From RGIG1995 sp045652425 (GTDB lineage Bacteria; Bacillota; Clostridia; Oscillospirales; CAG-272), in assembly GCA_045652425.1 (NCBI GenBank), contig JAZRUG010000048.1, forward strand, positions 34,995 through 98,994: a DNA stretch of 64,000 nt, read 5' to 3'. Below, in pieces: positions 1-8,777 of the stretch (positions are counted from its first letter, which is position 1; every line of letters begins with the position of its first letter). The notes beneath the pieces are model-generated. The model made no database searches. It had not been told where the DNA came from and worked only from the letters and a program-made list of their open reading frames with translations. The translations under genes and the position numbers were made by a program.

Positions 1-852
1 CGCGGCTACTTTGATGATTGCGACCTTGCATTTATGATACATACAATGACAGGTGAACCCTATTCACTCTTTATTAAATCGGGCTCAAATGGTTGTATTT
101 CAAAGAATATTATATATAAGGGTAGAGCATCTCACGCAGGCGGTGCCCCGCAAAATGGAATAAATGCCCTTTATGCCGCAAATATGGGCTTTAATGCTGT
201 TAATGCTCTTCGTGAAACTATGGTAGACGGTGAATATGGAAGAATTCATTCTATTATCACAAACGGCGGACAGATGGTTAATGCTATTCCTTCGGAGATC
301 GCCGTTGAAACTCAAGTAAGAGGCGCGACGAATGAGATTATAAAGAAGATTAACGATAAAGTTAATAGAGCCTATGCGGCAGCGGCGGCATCTATCGGCG
401 CTAACGTTGAGATACACGACAGACCGGGATATTCCCCCGTTAATAACGACCAGACTATGATAGATTTGTTTAAAACAGTTGCCGAAGGTTGTACAGATCC
501 CGAAAAAGTAAAGATTGCTTACGTAAGAGGCGGCGGATGTTCGGATATCGGTGATATTCAGAGCGTTATGCCTGCAATTCACCCGAATGTTTCAGGGGCG
601 ACGGGAAGAGCGCATGGTTCGGATTACTATATAACTAACCCTGAAAGCGCGTGTGTGTTCTCGGCAAAGGTTCAGCTTACTTTCCTTCACGCTTTGTTGA
701 AAGATGATGCGGCAGAGGCAAAGAAGGTTATTGCAAACTCGCAGCATCCATATAAGACAAAGGCGGAATACTTTGCGGCGATTAATGCATTTTTGAGAGA
801 TAAAGAAGCGGTTATCTACAATGATGACGATACCGTTACGCTTGATATTTAA
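1..852 (+). CDS. M20-family amidohydrolase/peptidase, 5' end missing
   Basis: The reading frame is open from base 1, so the gene begins upstream of the window. The first in-frame ATG (base 34) is internal. The visible 283 residues correspond to about residue 170 to the end of the complete paralogue that follows at 873. They cover the dimerisation (lid) domain and the C-terminal half of the catalytic domain, with shared blocks such as YKGRASHAGGAPQNG, RETMVDGEYGR, GGQMVNAIPSE, RGGGCSDIGD and SGATGR. The N-terminal metal-site motifs lie outside the window. The M20 family (AbgB-like branch) hydrolyses amide bonds of acylated amino acids or small peptides in the cytoplasm; the substrate here is unknown. 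The gap of 20 bases to the next gene suggests one transcript and a tandem duplication. Confidence 0.85.
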   Translation, partial: RGYFDDCDLAFMIHTMTGEPYSLFIKSGSNGCISKNIIYKGRASHAGGAPQNGINALYAANMGFNAVNALRETMVDGEYGRIHSIITNGGQMVNAIPSEIAVETQVRGATNEIIKKINDKVNRAYAAAAASIGANVEIHDRPGYSPVNNDQTMIDLFKTVAEGCTDPEKVKIAYVRGGGCSDIGDIQSVMPAIHPNVSGATGRAHGSDYYITNPESACVFSAKVQLTFLHALLKDDAAEAKKVIANSQHPYKTKAEYFAAINAFLRDKEAVIYNDDDTVTLDI

Positions 853-872
853 TTAAAGAGGGGTTTTGCTCT

Positions 873-2237
873 GTGGAAAATGTGGTTTTTGAAAAATATG
901 ATGCTATAGTAAGAAAATATACCGATTTGATTCTTGATGCGGAAAAGTATATATTTAATAATCCGGAGCTTGGATATAAGGAATACAAAACTAACAAATA
1001 TCTTGCTGAAAAGTTTGAAGAACTTGGGTATGAGCTTCATATGGCGGAAGGCTTAACCGGTTTCTATACAGAGATTGATACGGGCAGACCGGGGCCGAAA
1101 GTTCTTGTTTTTGGTGAACTTGATGCTATTATTTGTGCCGAGCATCCCAATTCCGATAAAGAAACGGGCGCAGCTCACTCTTGCGGCCATAACTGCCAAT
1201 GCGCAGCTTTGCTTGGTATTGCGGCGGCTCTTAAGACTCCCGGCGCACTTGACGGACTTTCAGGCTCTATTAAGCTTTGCGCAGTGCCTGCTGAAGAAAC
1301 TCTTGAGAGTGATTTCAGAGAAGAGATGAGACAAAAAGGCTTGATTAAGTATTTCGCCGGTAAAGTAGAATTTATGTGGAGAGGTTACTTTGACGACTGT
1401 GATATTGCGTTTATGGTTCATACCTTGAATAGTATGGAGCCATACAGCATCTATATGAAGAAGGGTTCGAACGGCTTTGTAACCAAGAGTATTAAATATA
1501 AGGGGGTTGCTTCTCATGCGGGCGCGGCTCCACAAAGAGGGGTTAACGCTTTCTACGCGGCAACTTTAGGTGTTCAGGCGATAAATGCACTTCGCGAGAC
1601 TATGGTAGATGGCGAATACGCAAGAGTTCACCCAATTATGACGTCGGGCGGACAGATGGTTAACGCTATTCCTTCGGAGGCTGTTCTTGAAGCGCACGTA
1701 AGAGGTGCGTCGAACGCTATCATTAAGAAAGTTAACGATAAGGTTAACAGAGCGTTTGCCGCGTCGGCTGCATCTATCGGAGCCAACGTTGAAATACACG
1801 ACAGACCGGGGGCTTCTCCCGTTGAAAATGATGACACAATGCTTGACCTTGGACACAGAGTAGCGCCTATGTGTACGACTCCCGATAAGATTAAATATAA
1901 TCCCGCGCGTGGAGGCGGTTGCTCGGATATCGGTGATATACAGTGTGTTATGCCTGCATTCCACCCCTACGTTTCGGGGGCTACGGGAAGAAGTCACGGC
2001 AATAACTATTTTGTAACTAATCCAGACAGCGCATGTGTGTTCTCGGCGGTATATCAGCTTGTATATCTCCACGAACTATTGAAGGACGACGCGGCAGAGG
2101 CAAAAAAAGCTATTGCAAACTTTACGCCCGTATATAAGACCAAAGAAGAGTACTTTGCGGCTATAGATGAGTTCTATAAAGATAAAGAAGCTGTTATCTA
2201 CAACGAAAACGGCACCGTAAAACTCGACTATAAATAA
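873..2237 (+). CDS. M20-family amidohydrolase/peptidase (AbgB-like)
   Basis: 454 residues, starting at GTG 873 behind an AAAGAGGGG ribosome site at about 855-863. Visible family marks: NPELGYKEYKT near the N-terminus (residues 30-40), GELDA (81-85), the metal-site region AHSCGHN (101-107), the Glu pair AEET (140-143), the lid-domain KGVASHAGAAPQRG and RGGGCSDIGD. Proteins of this group are zinc or manganese amidohydrolases acting on N-acyl amino acids, aminobenzoyl-glutamate-like compounds or dipeptides. The exact substrate cannot be read from sequence. It is a close paralogue of the truncated gene just upstream and probably co-transcribed with it. A stem-loop at 2284-2331 may end the transcript. 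Confidence 0.88.
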   Translation: MENVVFEKYDAIVRKYTDLILDAEKYIFNNPELGYKEYKTNKYLAEKFEELGYELHMAEGLTGFYTEIDTGRPGPKVLVFGELDAIICAEHPNSDKETGAAHSCGHNCQCAALLGIAAALKTPGALDGLSGSIKLCAVPAEETLESDFREEMRQKGLIKYFAGKVEFMWRGYFDDCDIAFMVHTLNSMEPYSIYMKKGSNGFVTKSIKYKGVASHAGAAPQRGVNAFYAATLGVQAINALRETMVDGEYARVHPIMTSGGQMVNAIPSEAVLEAHVRGASNAIIKKVNDKVNRAFAASAASIGANVEIHDRPGASPVENDDTMLDLGHRVAPMCTTPDKIKYNPARGGGCSDIGDIQCVMPAFHPYVSGATGRSHGNNYFVTNPDSACVFSAVYQLVYLHELLKDDAAEAKKAIANFTPVYKTKEEYFAAIDEFYKDKEAVIYNENGTVKLDYK

Positions 2238-2283
2238 TATCTGTAACGAAAAGTGTGTGGGTGTAAGCCAACTAACATAATTT

Positions 2284-2331
2284 AAACAAGCTTACTTTTC
2301 CAATAAAACGGAAAAAATAGGCTTGTTTTTT
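2284..2331 (+). terminator. Probable terminator of the M20 gene pair
   Basis: AAACAAGC at 2284-2291 pairs with GCTTGTTT at 2321-2328 and runs into a T tract. An inner CTTTTCC/GGAAAA pairing extends the hairpin. It lies 46 bases after the M20 stop codon. The rest of the gap to 2536 is AT-rich and shows no gene. Confidence 0.6.
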
Positions 2332-2425
2332 TACCACGGTGTAGTTATGATGAGTGAGTAGATGCTATGTAAGCCCTTTCCTGCTGTGAAAAAATATAAA
2401 ATTGCATAAAATACCTGTATAAGTA

Positions 2426-2454
2426 TTTACTTTTTTGTGAAAAAGTTGTATAAT
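2426..2454 (+). promoter_or_regulatory. Possible promoter of the LRR/dockerin gene
   Basis: A perfect TATAAT -10 box lies at 2449-2454, with a weak -35 (TTTACT, 2426-2431) at 17 bp spacing. The predicted start is about 75 bases before the ATG at 2537. The weak -35 keeps confidence low. Confidence 0.35.
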
Positions 2455-2536
2455 TGCCTTGTATTATAAATTTTGGAAATCGAATTGTATAATTTTTCAA
2501 AATTTTGATTTTACACGAAAGGCAAGGTGAAATCTT

Positions 2537-5008
2537 ATGAAAAAATTGTGGTTTATTCTTATTGCGGTTGTGTTAATAGTGGGCGGGGTTATTTTAATCC
2601 CTCATAATGTTGATGCGGCTACAGATGGGGTTCTTACATACAAAATTGTAGATGGTGAAGTTACAATAACCGGTTGCGATACCTCTGCTTCTGGCGAACT
2701 TGTAATACCCTCAACCCTCGGCGGATATCCTGTAACGAGCATAGGGGATGAAGCATTTTACCGTTGCTTCAGTTTGACGAGCATAGAAATTCCCGACAGT
2801 GTAATGAGCATAGGAACTCAGGCATTTAGAGATTGCCGAAGTTTGACGAGTGTAGTAATAGGCGACAGTGTAACGAGCATAGACGTTGAGGCATTTGGCG
2901 GTTGTAGCAGTTTGACAGAAATAAATGTATCAGAGAATAATGCTACATATAGTTCGGATAATGGAATATTGTTTAATAAAAATAAGAGTGTAATAATATG
3001 TTATCCAAAGGGAAAAACAGATACAAGTTATAAAATTCCCGAAGGAGTAACGAGCATAGGAAACAGTGCATTTTACGGTTGCGACAGTTTGACAAGCATA
3101 GAAATTCCCGAAGGAGTAACGAGCATAGACTGGAGTGCATTTTCCAATTGCAGCGGTTTGACAAGCGTAGAAATTCCTGACAGTGTAACGAGGATTGGTG
3201 TTAATGCATTTGCCTATTGCGAAAGTTTGACGAGATTAGAAATACCCGACAGTATAACGAGCATAGAGGGCGGTGCATTTATATATTGCACAAACTTGAT
3301 GAGTGTAGAACTTCCAAATAGTATTTCTTGCATTGACGAAAATGTTTTTTACTGTTGCAGTAGTTTGGCAAGTGTTGTAATTCCCGATAGTGTTATAAGT
3401 ATAGGGACTGGTGCATTTGAGGGATGTGGGAGTTTGACTAGTATTGCAATTCCCAATAGTGTAAAAAGTATAGGTGCCGGTGCATTTTCTGGGAGTGGTT
3501 TAACCAGTGTTGTAATACCAGACGGGATAAGAGTAATAAATTTTGCTACATTCAGATGGTGCGGAAATCTAAAAAAAGTTGTAATTCCTAACAGCGTAAT
3601 ATTTATAGGCGATGAAGCGTTTATGTATTGTGATAATTTAGTGAGCGTTGAAATTCCCAACAGTGTAACAGATATAGGGAGAAATGCATTTTCTGTATGC
3701 ACCAGTTTGACGAACATAGAAATTCCTGATAGTGTAACGTACATAGACGGTAGTCAATTTTACGGTACTGCATTCTATAACAATACAAGCAATTGGGAAA
3801 ATGATGTATTGTACATAGGAAATCATCTTATAGAAGCAAAAGATGCCATATCTGGAGCATATACCATAAAAGCGGGGACAAAAACTATTGCAGGTAGTGC
3901 ATTTTATAATTGCAGCAGTTTGAAAAGCGTAGAAATCCCCGACAGTGTAACGAGCATAGGTGGTGCGGCATTTTACAATTGCACCAGTTTGACGAGCATA
4001 GAAATTCCTGCCAGTGTAACGAGCATAGGTGAGAGTGCATTTTATAATTGCAGCAGTTTGACGAACATAGAAATTCCTGACAGTGTAACGAGTATAGGTA
4101 ATAATGCATTTTCCGGTACTGCATTCTATAACAATACAAGCAATTGGGAAAATGATGTATTGTACATAGGAAATCGTCTTATAGAAGCAAAAGATGCCAT
4201 ATCTGGAGCATATACCATAAAAGCGGGGACAAAAACTATTGCACCTTACGCATTTTCCGAGTGCAGCAGTTTAAGGAGTGTAGTAATTCCCGACAGTGTA
4301 ATGAGTCTAGGTGATAGAGCATTTTACGATTGCAGCAATTTAACGAGCGTAGAAATTCCAAACAGTGTAACGAGCATAGGAAATGCTGCATTTTACTATT
4401 GCGACAATTTAACGAGCATAGAAATCCCCTCGAGTGTAACGAGCATAGGCAATAGTGCATTTTACTGTTGCAGCAGTTTGAATACAGTATATTATGGTGG
4501 TACAGCGGAAGAATGGGGCAAAATTTCGATAGGTTCATGGAATGAGCCGATGTTGAATGCTAACATAGTTTATGAATTCCCCAAACTTGAAGCCATAGAA
4601 GCTGCTATTGAGGGAACAAGCTTGAAGCTTGGCGTTATGGGAAATAATGAAGCGGTCATAATAGCGCCAACATCAAAGAACGGCAAGGCAATGAATGTTG
4701 CAGAGCTTGAGGCAATGTCCGACGATTTAGAGGTAACAAAAGAATCAAGTAAGGGTGTTGTCGGCACCGGTTGTAAGGTTGCAGTCGGTCAATATGAGGC
4801 GGAAATCGCTGTCAAGGGCGATATTGACGGCGACGGTATTGTAACCGTATTTGATGCGCTTATGGTTAAAAAGGCATTGGCAAACAACGGCTTTGAAAAC
4901 GAAACTTTGAAAGAATTTGCAGGCGATGTTGACGGCACAGAAGTAACAGACATCGCAGATGTTGATGCAATTCTTGCACATATCGTAGGCGAAATGTTTA
5001 TAGCATAA
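2537..5008 (+). CDS. Secreted BspA-type leucine-rich-repeat protein with C-terminal dockerin
   Basis: 823 residues. A signal peptide is visible (KK followed by a hydrophobic stretch, residues 4-22, with a likely cut near VDAA). Residues about 45-660 consist of LRR_5 (BspA/Treponema-type) repeats of about 23 residues with the frame IEIPDSVTSIGxxAFYxCxxL. A non-repeat stretch follows. The last 60 residues form a type I dockerin: the first calcium loop DIDGDGIVTVFD is intact, while the second, DVDGTEVTDIAD, has Thr at position 5. Dockerins dock to cohesin domains, so this protein is probably attached to a surface scaffold, and the LRR face suggests an adhesion or binding role. There is no LPXTG anchor. 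Two 130-bp internal segments are nearly identical (3763-3892 and 4114-4243). RBS AAGGTG precedes the ATG; a strong terminator follows at 5014. Confidence 0.85.
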   Translation: MKKLWFILIAVVLIVGGVILIPHNVDAATDGVLTYKIVDGEVTITGCDTSASGELVIPSTLGGYPVTSIGDEAFYRCFSLTSIEIPDSVMSIGTQAFRDCRSLTSVVIGDSVTSIDVEAFGGCSSLTEINVSENNATYSSDNGILFNKNKSVIICYPKGKTDTSYKIPEGVTSIGNSAFYGCDSLTSIEIPEGVTSIDWSAFSNCSGLTSVEIPDSVTRIGVNAFAYCESLTRLEIPDSITSIEGGAFIYCTNLMSVELPNSISCIDENVFYCCSSLASVVIPDSVISIGTGAFEGCGSLTSIAIPNSVKSIGAGAFSGSGLTSVVIPDGIRVINFATFRWCGNLKKVVIPNSVIFIGDEAFMYCDNLVSVEIPNSVTDIGRNAFSVCTSLTNIEIPDSVTYIDGSQFYGTAFYNNTSNWENDVLYIGNHLIEAKDAISGAYTIKAGTKTIAGSAFYNCSSLKSVEIPDSVTSIGGAAFYNCTSLTSIEIPASVTSIGESAFYNCSSLTNIEIPDSVTSIGNNAFSGTAFYNNTSNWENDVLYIGNRLIEAKDAISGAYTIKAGTKTIAPYAFSECSSLRSVVIPDSVMSLGDRAFYDCSNLTSVEIPNSVTSIGNAAFYYCDNLTSIEIPSSVTSIGNSAFYCCSSLNTVYYGGTAEEWGKISIGSWNEPMLNANIVYEFPKLEAIEAAIEGTSLKLGVMGNNEAVIIAPTSKNGKAMNVAELEAMSDDLEVTKESSKGVVGTGCKVAVGQYEAEIAVKGDIDGDGIVTVFDALMVKKALANNGFENETLKEFAGDVDGTEVTDIADVDAILAHIVGEMFIA
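3763..3892 (+). repeat. Intragenic 130-bp direct repeat, copy 1
   Basis: Lies inside the LRR gene and encodes an island (NNTSNWENDVLYIGNHLIEA and on to TKTIA) that interrupts the LRR pattern. It matches bases 4114-4243 with one visible difference (His codon CAT versus Arg codon CGT). The offset is 351 bp, or 117 codons. Confidence 0.9.
4114..4243 (+). repeat. Intragenic 130-bp direct repeat, copy 2
   Basis: Second copy of the island at 3763-3892, in frame, with Arg instead of His in the IGN(H/R)LIEA stretch. The near identity at DNA level points to a recent in-frame duplication or gene conversion inside the LRR array. Confidence 0.9.
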
Positions 5009-5013
5009 ATAAT

Positions 5014-5043
5014 AAAAAAGCACCCTGATGGGTGCTTTTTTTA
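5014..5043 (+). terminator. Terminator of the LRR/dockerin gene
   Basis: Stem GCACCC (5020-5025), loop TGAT, GGGTGC (5030-5035), flanked by A and T runs. A classic intrinsic terminator six bases after the stop codon. Nearly the same hairpin is used at 56288-56319. Confidence 0.9.
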
Positions 5044-5044
5044 T

Positions 5045-5130
5045 GAGTAACAGGGAATCAGGAGCGTTGCTCCCGAACCCACACCAAAGAGGCTTTTTGA
5101 AAAAAGCCCCTTTGGAAACCGCAAAAACTT
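5045..5130 (+). repeat. Dispersed intergenic repeat, family A
   Basis: Begins GAGTAACAGG, contains a GGAGCGTTGCTCC stem and CCGAACCC, then GGCTTTTTGAAAAAAGCC. The same layout, in the same order, occurs on the minus strand at about 59985-60062 in the pheS leader. No protein is supported here. It lies between the LRR terminator and the csp operon. Confidence 0.6.
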
Positions 5131-5208
5131 TTAAATGGGATGTCGAGGGCGCCATCCCCTACGAAGATACTCTGCTTGTTTATGCGTTTATTTAAAGTTT
5201 TTGGGATT

Positions 5209-5238
5209 CTTAAGACCTTTTTTCAAAAAGGTCTTAAG
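5209..5238 (-). terminator. Perfect 14-bp hairpin after the csp operon
   Basis: CTTAAGACCTTTTT (5209-5222), a 2-base loop, then AAAAAGGTCTTAAG (5225-5238), six bases beyond the stop of the minus-strand csp gene. The position suits a terminator, but the U tract after the stem is poor, so it could also belong to the repeat to its left. Confidence 0.5.
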
Positions 5239-5244
5239 GTAATT

Positions 5245-6954
5245 TTATACGTCTCTTATAAGATTGAACGTATTATACAGGTCGAGCTTTCCGTAGCCCC
5301 ATTGAAAATTGGGGTAGCTTCGATTGTCGTCTCGTTCGCACCCTCTTATAAGATACCCTTTTATCTGAAAAGTATCGAGCGCAATTGCATTACCTTCAAC
5401 TATCCCCCATTGCAGCATAAGCGCGCAAGCCCCTGTTGTTATTGCAGTCGCAACCGACGTTCCGCTCATTATACCCTCGCCTGTAGGGAATATACCGGTT
5501 ACTCTTACTCCCGGTGCAACGAGGTCGGGCGACGATGCGGGTAATCTTGTCGGTCCCCACGACGTATTTATATACAAGCTGTTATCCTCATCATTATATG
5601 CGCCGCATGTTATAACCGCCGTTGACGTTCCCGGTACTGTAACCGTATAATTCGGGTCCGGTTCAAGAAATTCTATCCCCTCATAGCCTATACTTGAAAT
5701 GGGCAAGTATGCATCAATGGTTCCGTCGAGTATTATATCTCCGTATAGAGTAACAGTCCAAATTCCCGGTGTCGCATTTTCAATCTTTATTATCGTCGCT
5801 TGACCGCTATTCACAGATAAGGGGAAAAAATATTGAACGGTTACTTTTGCTCTTTCCAGAACGAGCCTTGAAGTATACGTAGTTCCTGCTCTTGCAGGGG
5901 TACGGGCGATAAGCTCTCCTGTCGGTGAGCGTATAGATACTGAAATTCTGTCGGAAGCTGAATTAAGTATGGACAAATATATACTGCTTTGTTGGTTTTC
6001 GTTGTTTATATCAATATCAACCGTACTGCCTCGTTCAGATAATGTTACTCGGGCATGATGCCTTTCTTGACTTTCGTTACCCGCTGCCGCGCAAATACAT
6101 ACGCCCGTAATATTTGAAACTGTACTTATATACTGTTCAAAAATAGTTGTTCCGTCATGGCTACCTAAATTTGTGCCTACGCCGAGGCAGATAGCCACAG
6201 GTCTGTTAAGTTCTCTTGCCTTTTGAAGTATGTATTCTATCCCTAACATCACAGAGGTCGATTCATATACGTTTCTGTTATCTTCGGGAACGAGGTAGTT
6301 GTTTCTTATAAAGCTACCCGCTTCTTTCAGTTTTACCACAATAAGCTCGGAATCGGGGGCAGCACCTCTGAAACCGCCCGATTCACGCCCCGCCGCCAAT
6401 GAAGCGAGAAACGTACCGTGCCCGACTTCGTCTCGGCTTGGAACTATATCATAAGGTGGGTTGTTTTGCAGAGCTTCATTAATTTGTTGGTTTGTATATT
6501 CCGTACCAATCAAAAAGTTTCTTGGCGGATTTCCCGATATTGTTTGGTCATAGATAGCGGCAATTCTGCTTGTGCCGTCTTCATAGCGAAAAATGGGATT
6601 AGTGTAGTCAATTCCCGTATCAACTATACCTATTAACACCCCTCTTCCTGTGAGTTCGAGAAATGCTTGTTCCTGAACTTGAATAATTCCCGAGCTTTCA
6701 AGTGCTGAACGGTCAAGTAAGCCTACAACATAAGGCAGAGAAGAATAAAAATTCGTTCCGAGAATGTCGGCGAGGCGTTCTATATCGCTGTTATCAACGT
6801 ATCCTAAAATATAGTAGTCTGCCAAAAGCTGTGTAACTCTGACAAATGGATAGTTTTGAATTTCATTTATGTAATATTCGTTTGCTCTCACTACGAAATC
6901 GGTTGTGTTTGGGCTGTTGACAAACTCTTCGAGATTGTTTTGAACGTTATTCAT
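5245..6954 (-). CDS. Csp-type subtilisin-like germination protease (S8)
   Basis: 569 residues. All parts of the subtilase active site are present: Asp112 in GIVDTGID, His179 in VGHGTFLAS, Asn293 in AAAGNES and Ser500 in SGTSVATA. An N-terminal region of about 100 residues resembles a short prodomain. A roughly 150-residue insertion (about 300-450) before the Ser motif matches the jelly-roll insert known in clostridial Csp proteases. Csp proteases sit in the spore and activate the cortex hydrolase SleC during germination. The start codon overlaps the stop of the upstream paralogue by 4 bases (ATGA), so the two are translationally coupled, and a SleC-like gene is divergently placed. It appears catalytically intact, unlike the pseudoproteases known in C. 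difficile. Which Csp subtype it is cannot be decided here. Confidence 0.8.
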   Translation of the reverse strand: MNNVQNNLEEFVNSPNTTDFVVRANEYYINEIQNYPFVRVTQLLADYYILGYVDNSDIERLADILGTNFYSSLPYVVGLLDRSALESSGIIQVQEQAFLELTGRGVLIGIVDTGIDYTNPIFRYEDGTSRIAAIYDQTISGNPPRNFLIGTEYTNQQINEALQNNPPYDIVPSRDEVGHGTFLASLAAGRESGGFRGAAPDSELIVVKLKEAGSFIRNNYLVPEDNRNVYESTSVMLGIEYILQKARELNRPVAICLGVGTNLGSHDGTTIFEQYISTVSNITGVCICAAAGNESQERHHARVTLSERGSTVDIDINNENQQSSIYLSILNSASDRISVSIRSPTGELIARTPARAGTTYTSRLVLERAKVTVQYFFPLSVNSGQATIIKIENATPGIWTVTLYGDIILDGTIDAYLPISSIGYEGIEFLEPDPNYTVTVPGTSTAVITCGAYNDEDNSLYINTSWGPTRLPASSPDLVAPGVRVTGIFPTGEGIMSGTSVATAITTGACALMLQWGIVEGNAIALDTFQIKGYLIRGCERDDNRSYPNFQWGYGKLDLYNTFNLIRDV

Positions 6955-8672
6955 ACCGAAAAACCTCCTTGATTATTATAAGCGTTAAGTAAATCCAAGG
7001 TGTTAGATATACACAATGTGCCATATCCCCACACGTTGTTGGGGTAGGGAATATTCTGCGTTCTTCTTGCCCCTTTTTGCAAAAAAGCTTTTATTCTTTG
7101 CCCATATAAAAATTGGTCGTTTCCTTGAACTATCCCCCATTCCAGAAGCAGACAACAAGCGCCCGCAACGAATGGCGAGGCTATACTTGTTCCCGTAAAT
7201 TGCATATATCCACCGCCTGCGCGCGTCGTTAATATATTAACCGAAGGTGCTGTTATATCGGGTTTCACATATACGTCATTTCTTGTAAAACCGCGTCCTG
7301 AAAATGTTGCCGAAGTGTTGGTGTTCGCGTTATATCCCCCCACCGATATAACTCTTTCTGCAGTTGAAGGAAGTGTTAGTGTAACATCTGTATCGGGAAA
7401 AGAAAACGCCGTATCGTTCGTAACGTCTTCGACAGTAGGAAGCCATATATCAAATCTTCCGTCAATAATATCTTCGCCTATAGCGGTGAGAGTCCATATT
7501 CCTTCGGGTATGCTTACACCTTGACTCTCTATCAGAAAATACACTTCTTGATATTGTGTTAACGGTGTCGGCTGACCGTAAAAAATACTGACCGACGTAT
7601 TTGCGGTATTAAAATTATAATAATTTTGGTCAGGGGTTATAACTATGTTTGACTCATTGGTGGGCGATGATAGTCTAAAGATAATAGTATCTGAAAAGTT
7701 TTTCCAAAGAGTCATATATATTTTTTGGGACGCGCTCGAAACCGAAATGGGAATATTGATTTCTTCGCGCTGTGTAAGTGTTGCTGAATAATGATGTCCC
7801 GCCGCACCCTCATTACCCGTGGCAACGCATATCGCCGTCTTCCATTCGTCTGCCGCAGAGTTTACGTATTGCTCAAAAAGGGAACTGCCGTCGTGTGAGC
7901 CGTTATTTGTGCCATAACTTAAATTTATGCTTAACGGAAGCCCCAGTTCTTTTGCCTTGTCGATTGTATATTTAATACCTCTCATAACCTCGGTGGTTCT
8001 TGAAAAGGCGCCGAAGCCTCTGTTGCCTAATTTTACTGCGATAATTGTTGCTTCGGGAGCAATGCCTCTTTCTCTTCCGTTTGACTGTCTTCCGTTTCCG
8101 CAAGCAACTCCCGCTACGGCTGTGCCGTGTCCTACAGTATCGGTAAAGGAAGATAAAGTTATAGGAGTATTGCTTGATAATGCTGCATTTATTTCTTCAT
8201 TCGTATATTCTGCTCCTTTTGCAAACCCTTGTGGGATTTTCCCCACAGCCGATTGGTCCCATATATAAGCAATACGGCTCGTGCCGTCTTCATTTCTGAA
8301 ATCGGGGTGGGTTATATCTATTCCGGAGTCAATAATTCCTACTGCCGTTCCTCTGCCTGTAAGGTTATACGGCGCATCCTGCGCTCTTGATGCGCACACC
8401 GAATATCTACTGCTCGACAGTTCGTAGGTTAACGTCTTTGGCAGTTCTATATATTCAATAGTTGGGACTGAATAAAGCGTTCTTATTTGTTCTGCCGTAC
8501 CTGTAACTATTGCAAAACTTCCGTTCAGTATTTCAACTGATTCAACGTAGGCTGATATCGATTCGATATCACCGTTATATTTAATAATGGCTTCAAGTCT
8601 TCCGTTTGTAATTAGGTTTTCATCAAAGCGTAAAAAAATATTGGTTGGTTGTAGTGGTAAGGTTGAATTCAT
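6951..8672 (-). CDS. Csp-type subtilisin-like germination protease (S8), first gene of pair
   Basis: 573 residues. Catalytic triad: Asp115 in GIIDSGID, His182 in VGHGTAVAG, Ser496 in FTGTSIASP; oxyanion Asn in ATGNEG. The N-terminal 95 residues look like an inhibitor-I9-like prodomain ending before the SRAQDAPYNLTG stretch. A long insert (about 295-440) lies between the Asn and Ser motifs, as in clostridial CspB/CspA/CspC. Probably made in the developing spore, where it processes pro-SleC. It is followed by a coupled paralogue (4-base overlap) and faces the sleC-like gene across about 105 bases. The family call is strong; the germination role is inferred from the insert and the neighbour. Confidence 0.82.
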   Translation of the reverse strand: MNSTLPLQPTNIFLRFDENLITNGRLEAIIKYNGDIESISAYVESVEILNGSFAIVTGTAEQIRTLYSVPTIEYIELPKTLTYELSSSRYSVCASRAQDAPYNLTGRGTAVGIIDSGIDITHPDFRNEDGTSRIAYIWDQSAVGKIPQGFAKGAEYTNEEINAALSSNTPITLSSFTDTVGHGTAVAGVACGNGRQSNGRERGIAPEATIIAVKLGNRGFGAFSRTTEVMRGIKYTIDKAKELGLPLSINLSYGTNNGSHDGSSLFEQYVNSAADEWKTAICVATGNEGAAGHHYSATLTQREEINIPISVSSASQKIYMTLWKNFSDTIIFRLSSPTNESNIVITPDQNYYNFNTANTSVSIFYGQPTPLTQYQEVYFLIESQGVSIPEGIWTLTAIGEDIIDGRFDIWLPTVEDVTNDTAFSFPDTDVTLTLPSTAERVISVGGYNANTNTSATFSGRGFTRNDVYVKPDITAPSVNILTTRAGGGYMQFTGTSIASPFVAGACCLLLEWGIVQGNDQFLYGQRIKAFLQKGARRTQNIPYPNNVWGYGTLCISNTLDLLNAYNNQGGFSV

Positions 8673-8711
8673 ATATTGTCTCCTCGAATACAGTATATGA
8701 ATTTTTTTAGT

Positions 8712-8726
8712 ATTTGACAGTCAAAT
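8712..8726. promoter_or_regulatory. 15-bp palindrome in the csp/sleC divergent promoter region
   Basis: ATTTGAC-A-GTCAAAT is a perfect 7-bp inverted repeat centred on one base. It lies in the 105-base gap between the divergent csp (minus) and sleC-like (plus) genes, and could be an operator controlling both. No sporulation sigma promoter could be assigned with confidence. Confidence 0.45.
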
Positions 8727-8777
8727 GAAAATTATTTGCATAAGATGTTATCAAGAAATGATAATGAGGTGATTTTT

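Noticed and set aside
2750..4480. Regular short repeats resembling a CRISPR-like or satellite array
   Set aside because: They are in-frame codons for LRR_5 units of a secreted protein, with no unique spacers of constant length.
5140..5544. Plus-strand frame of 134 codons over the csp 3' end
   Set aside because: Antisense to the csp protease and starting inside the intergenic repeat, with no RBS.
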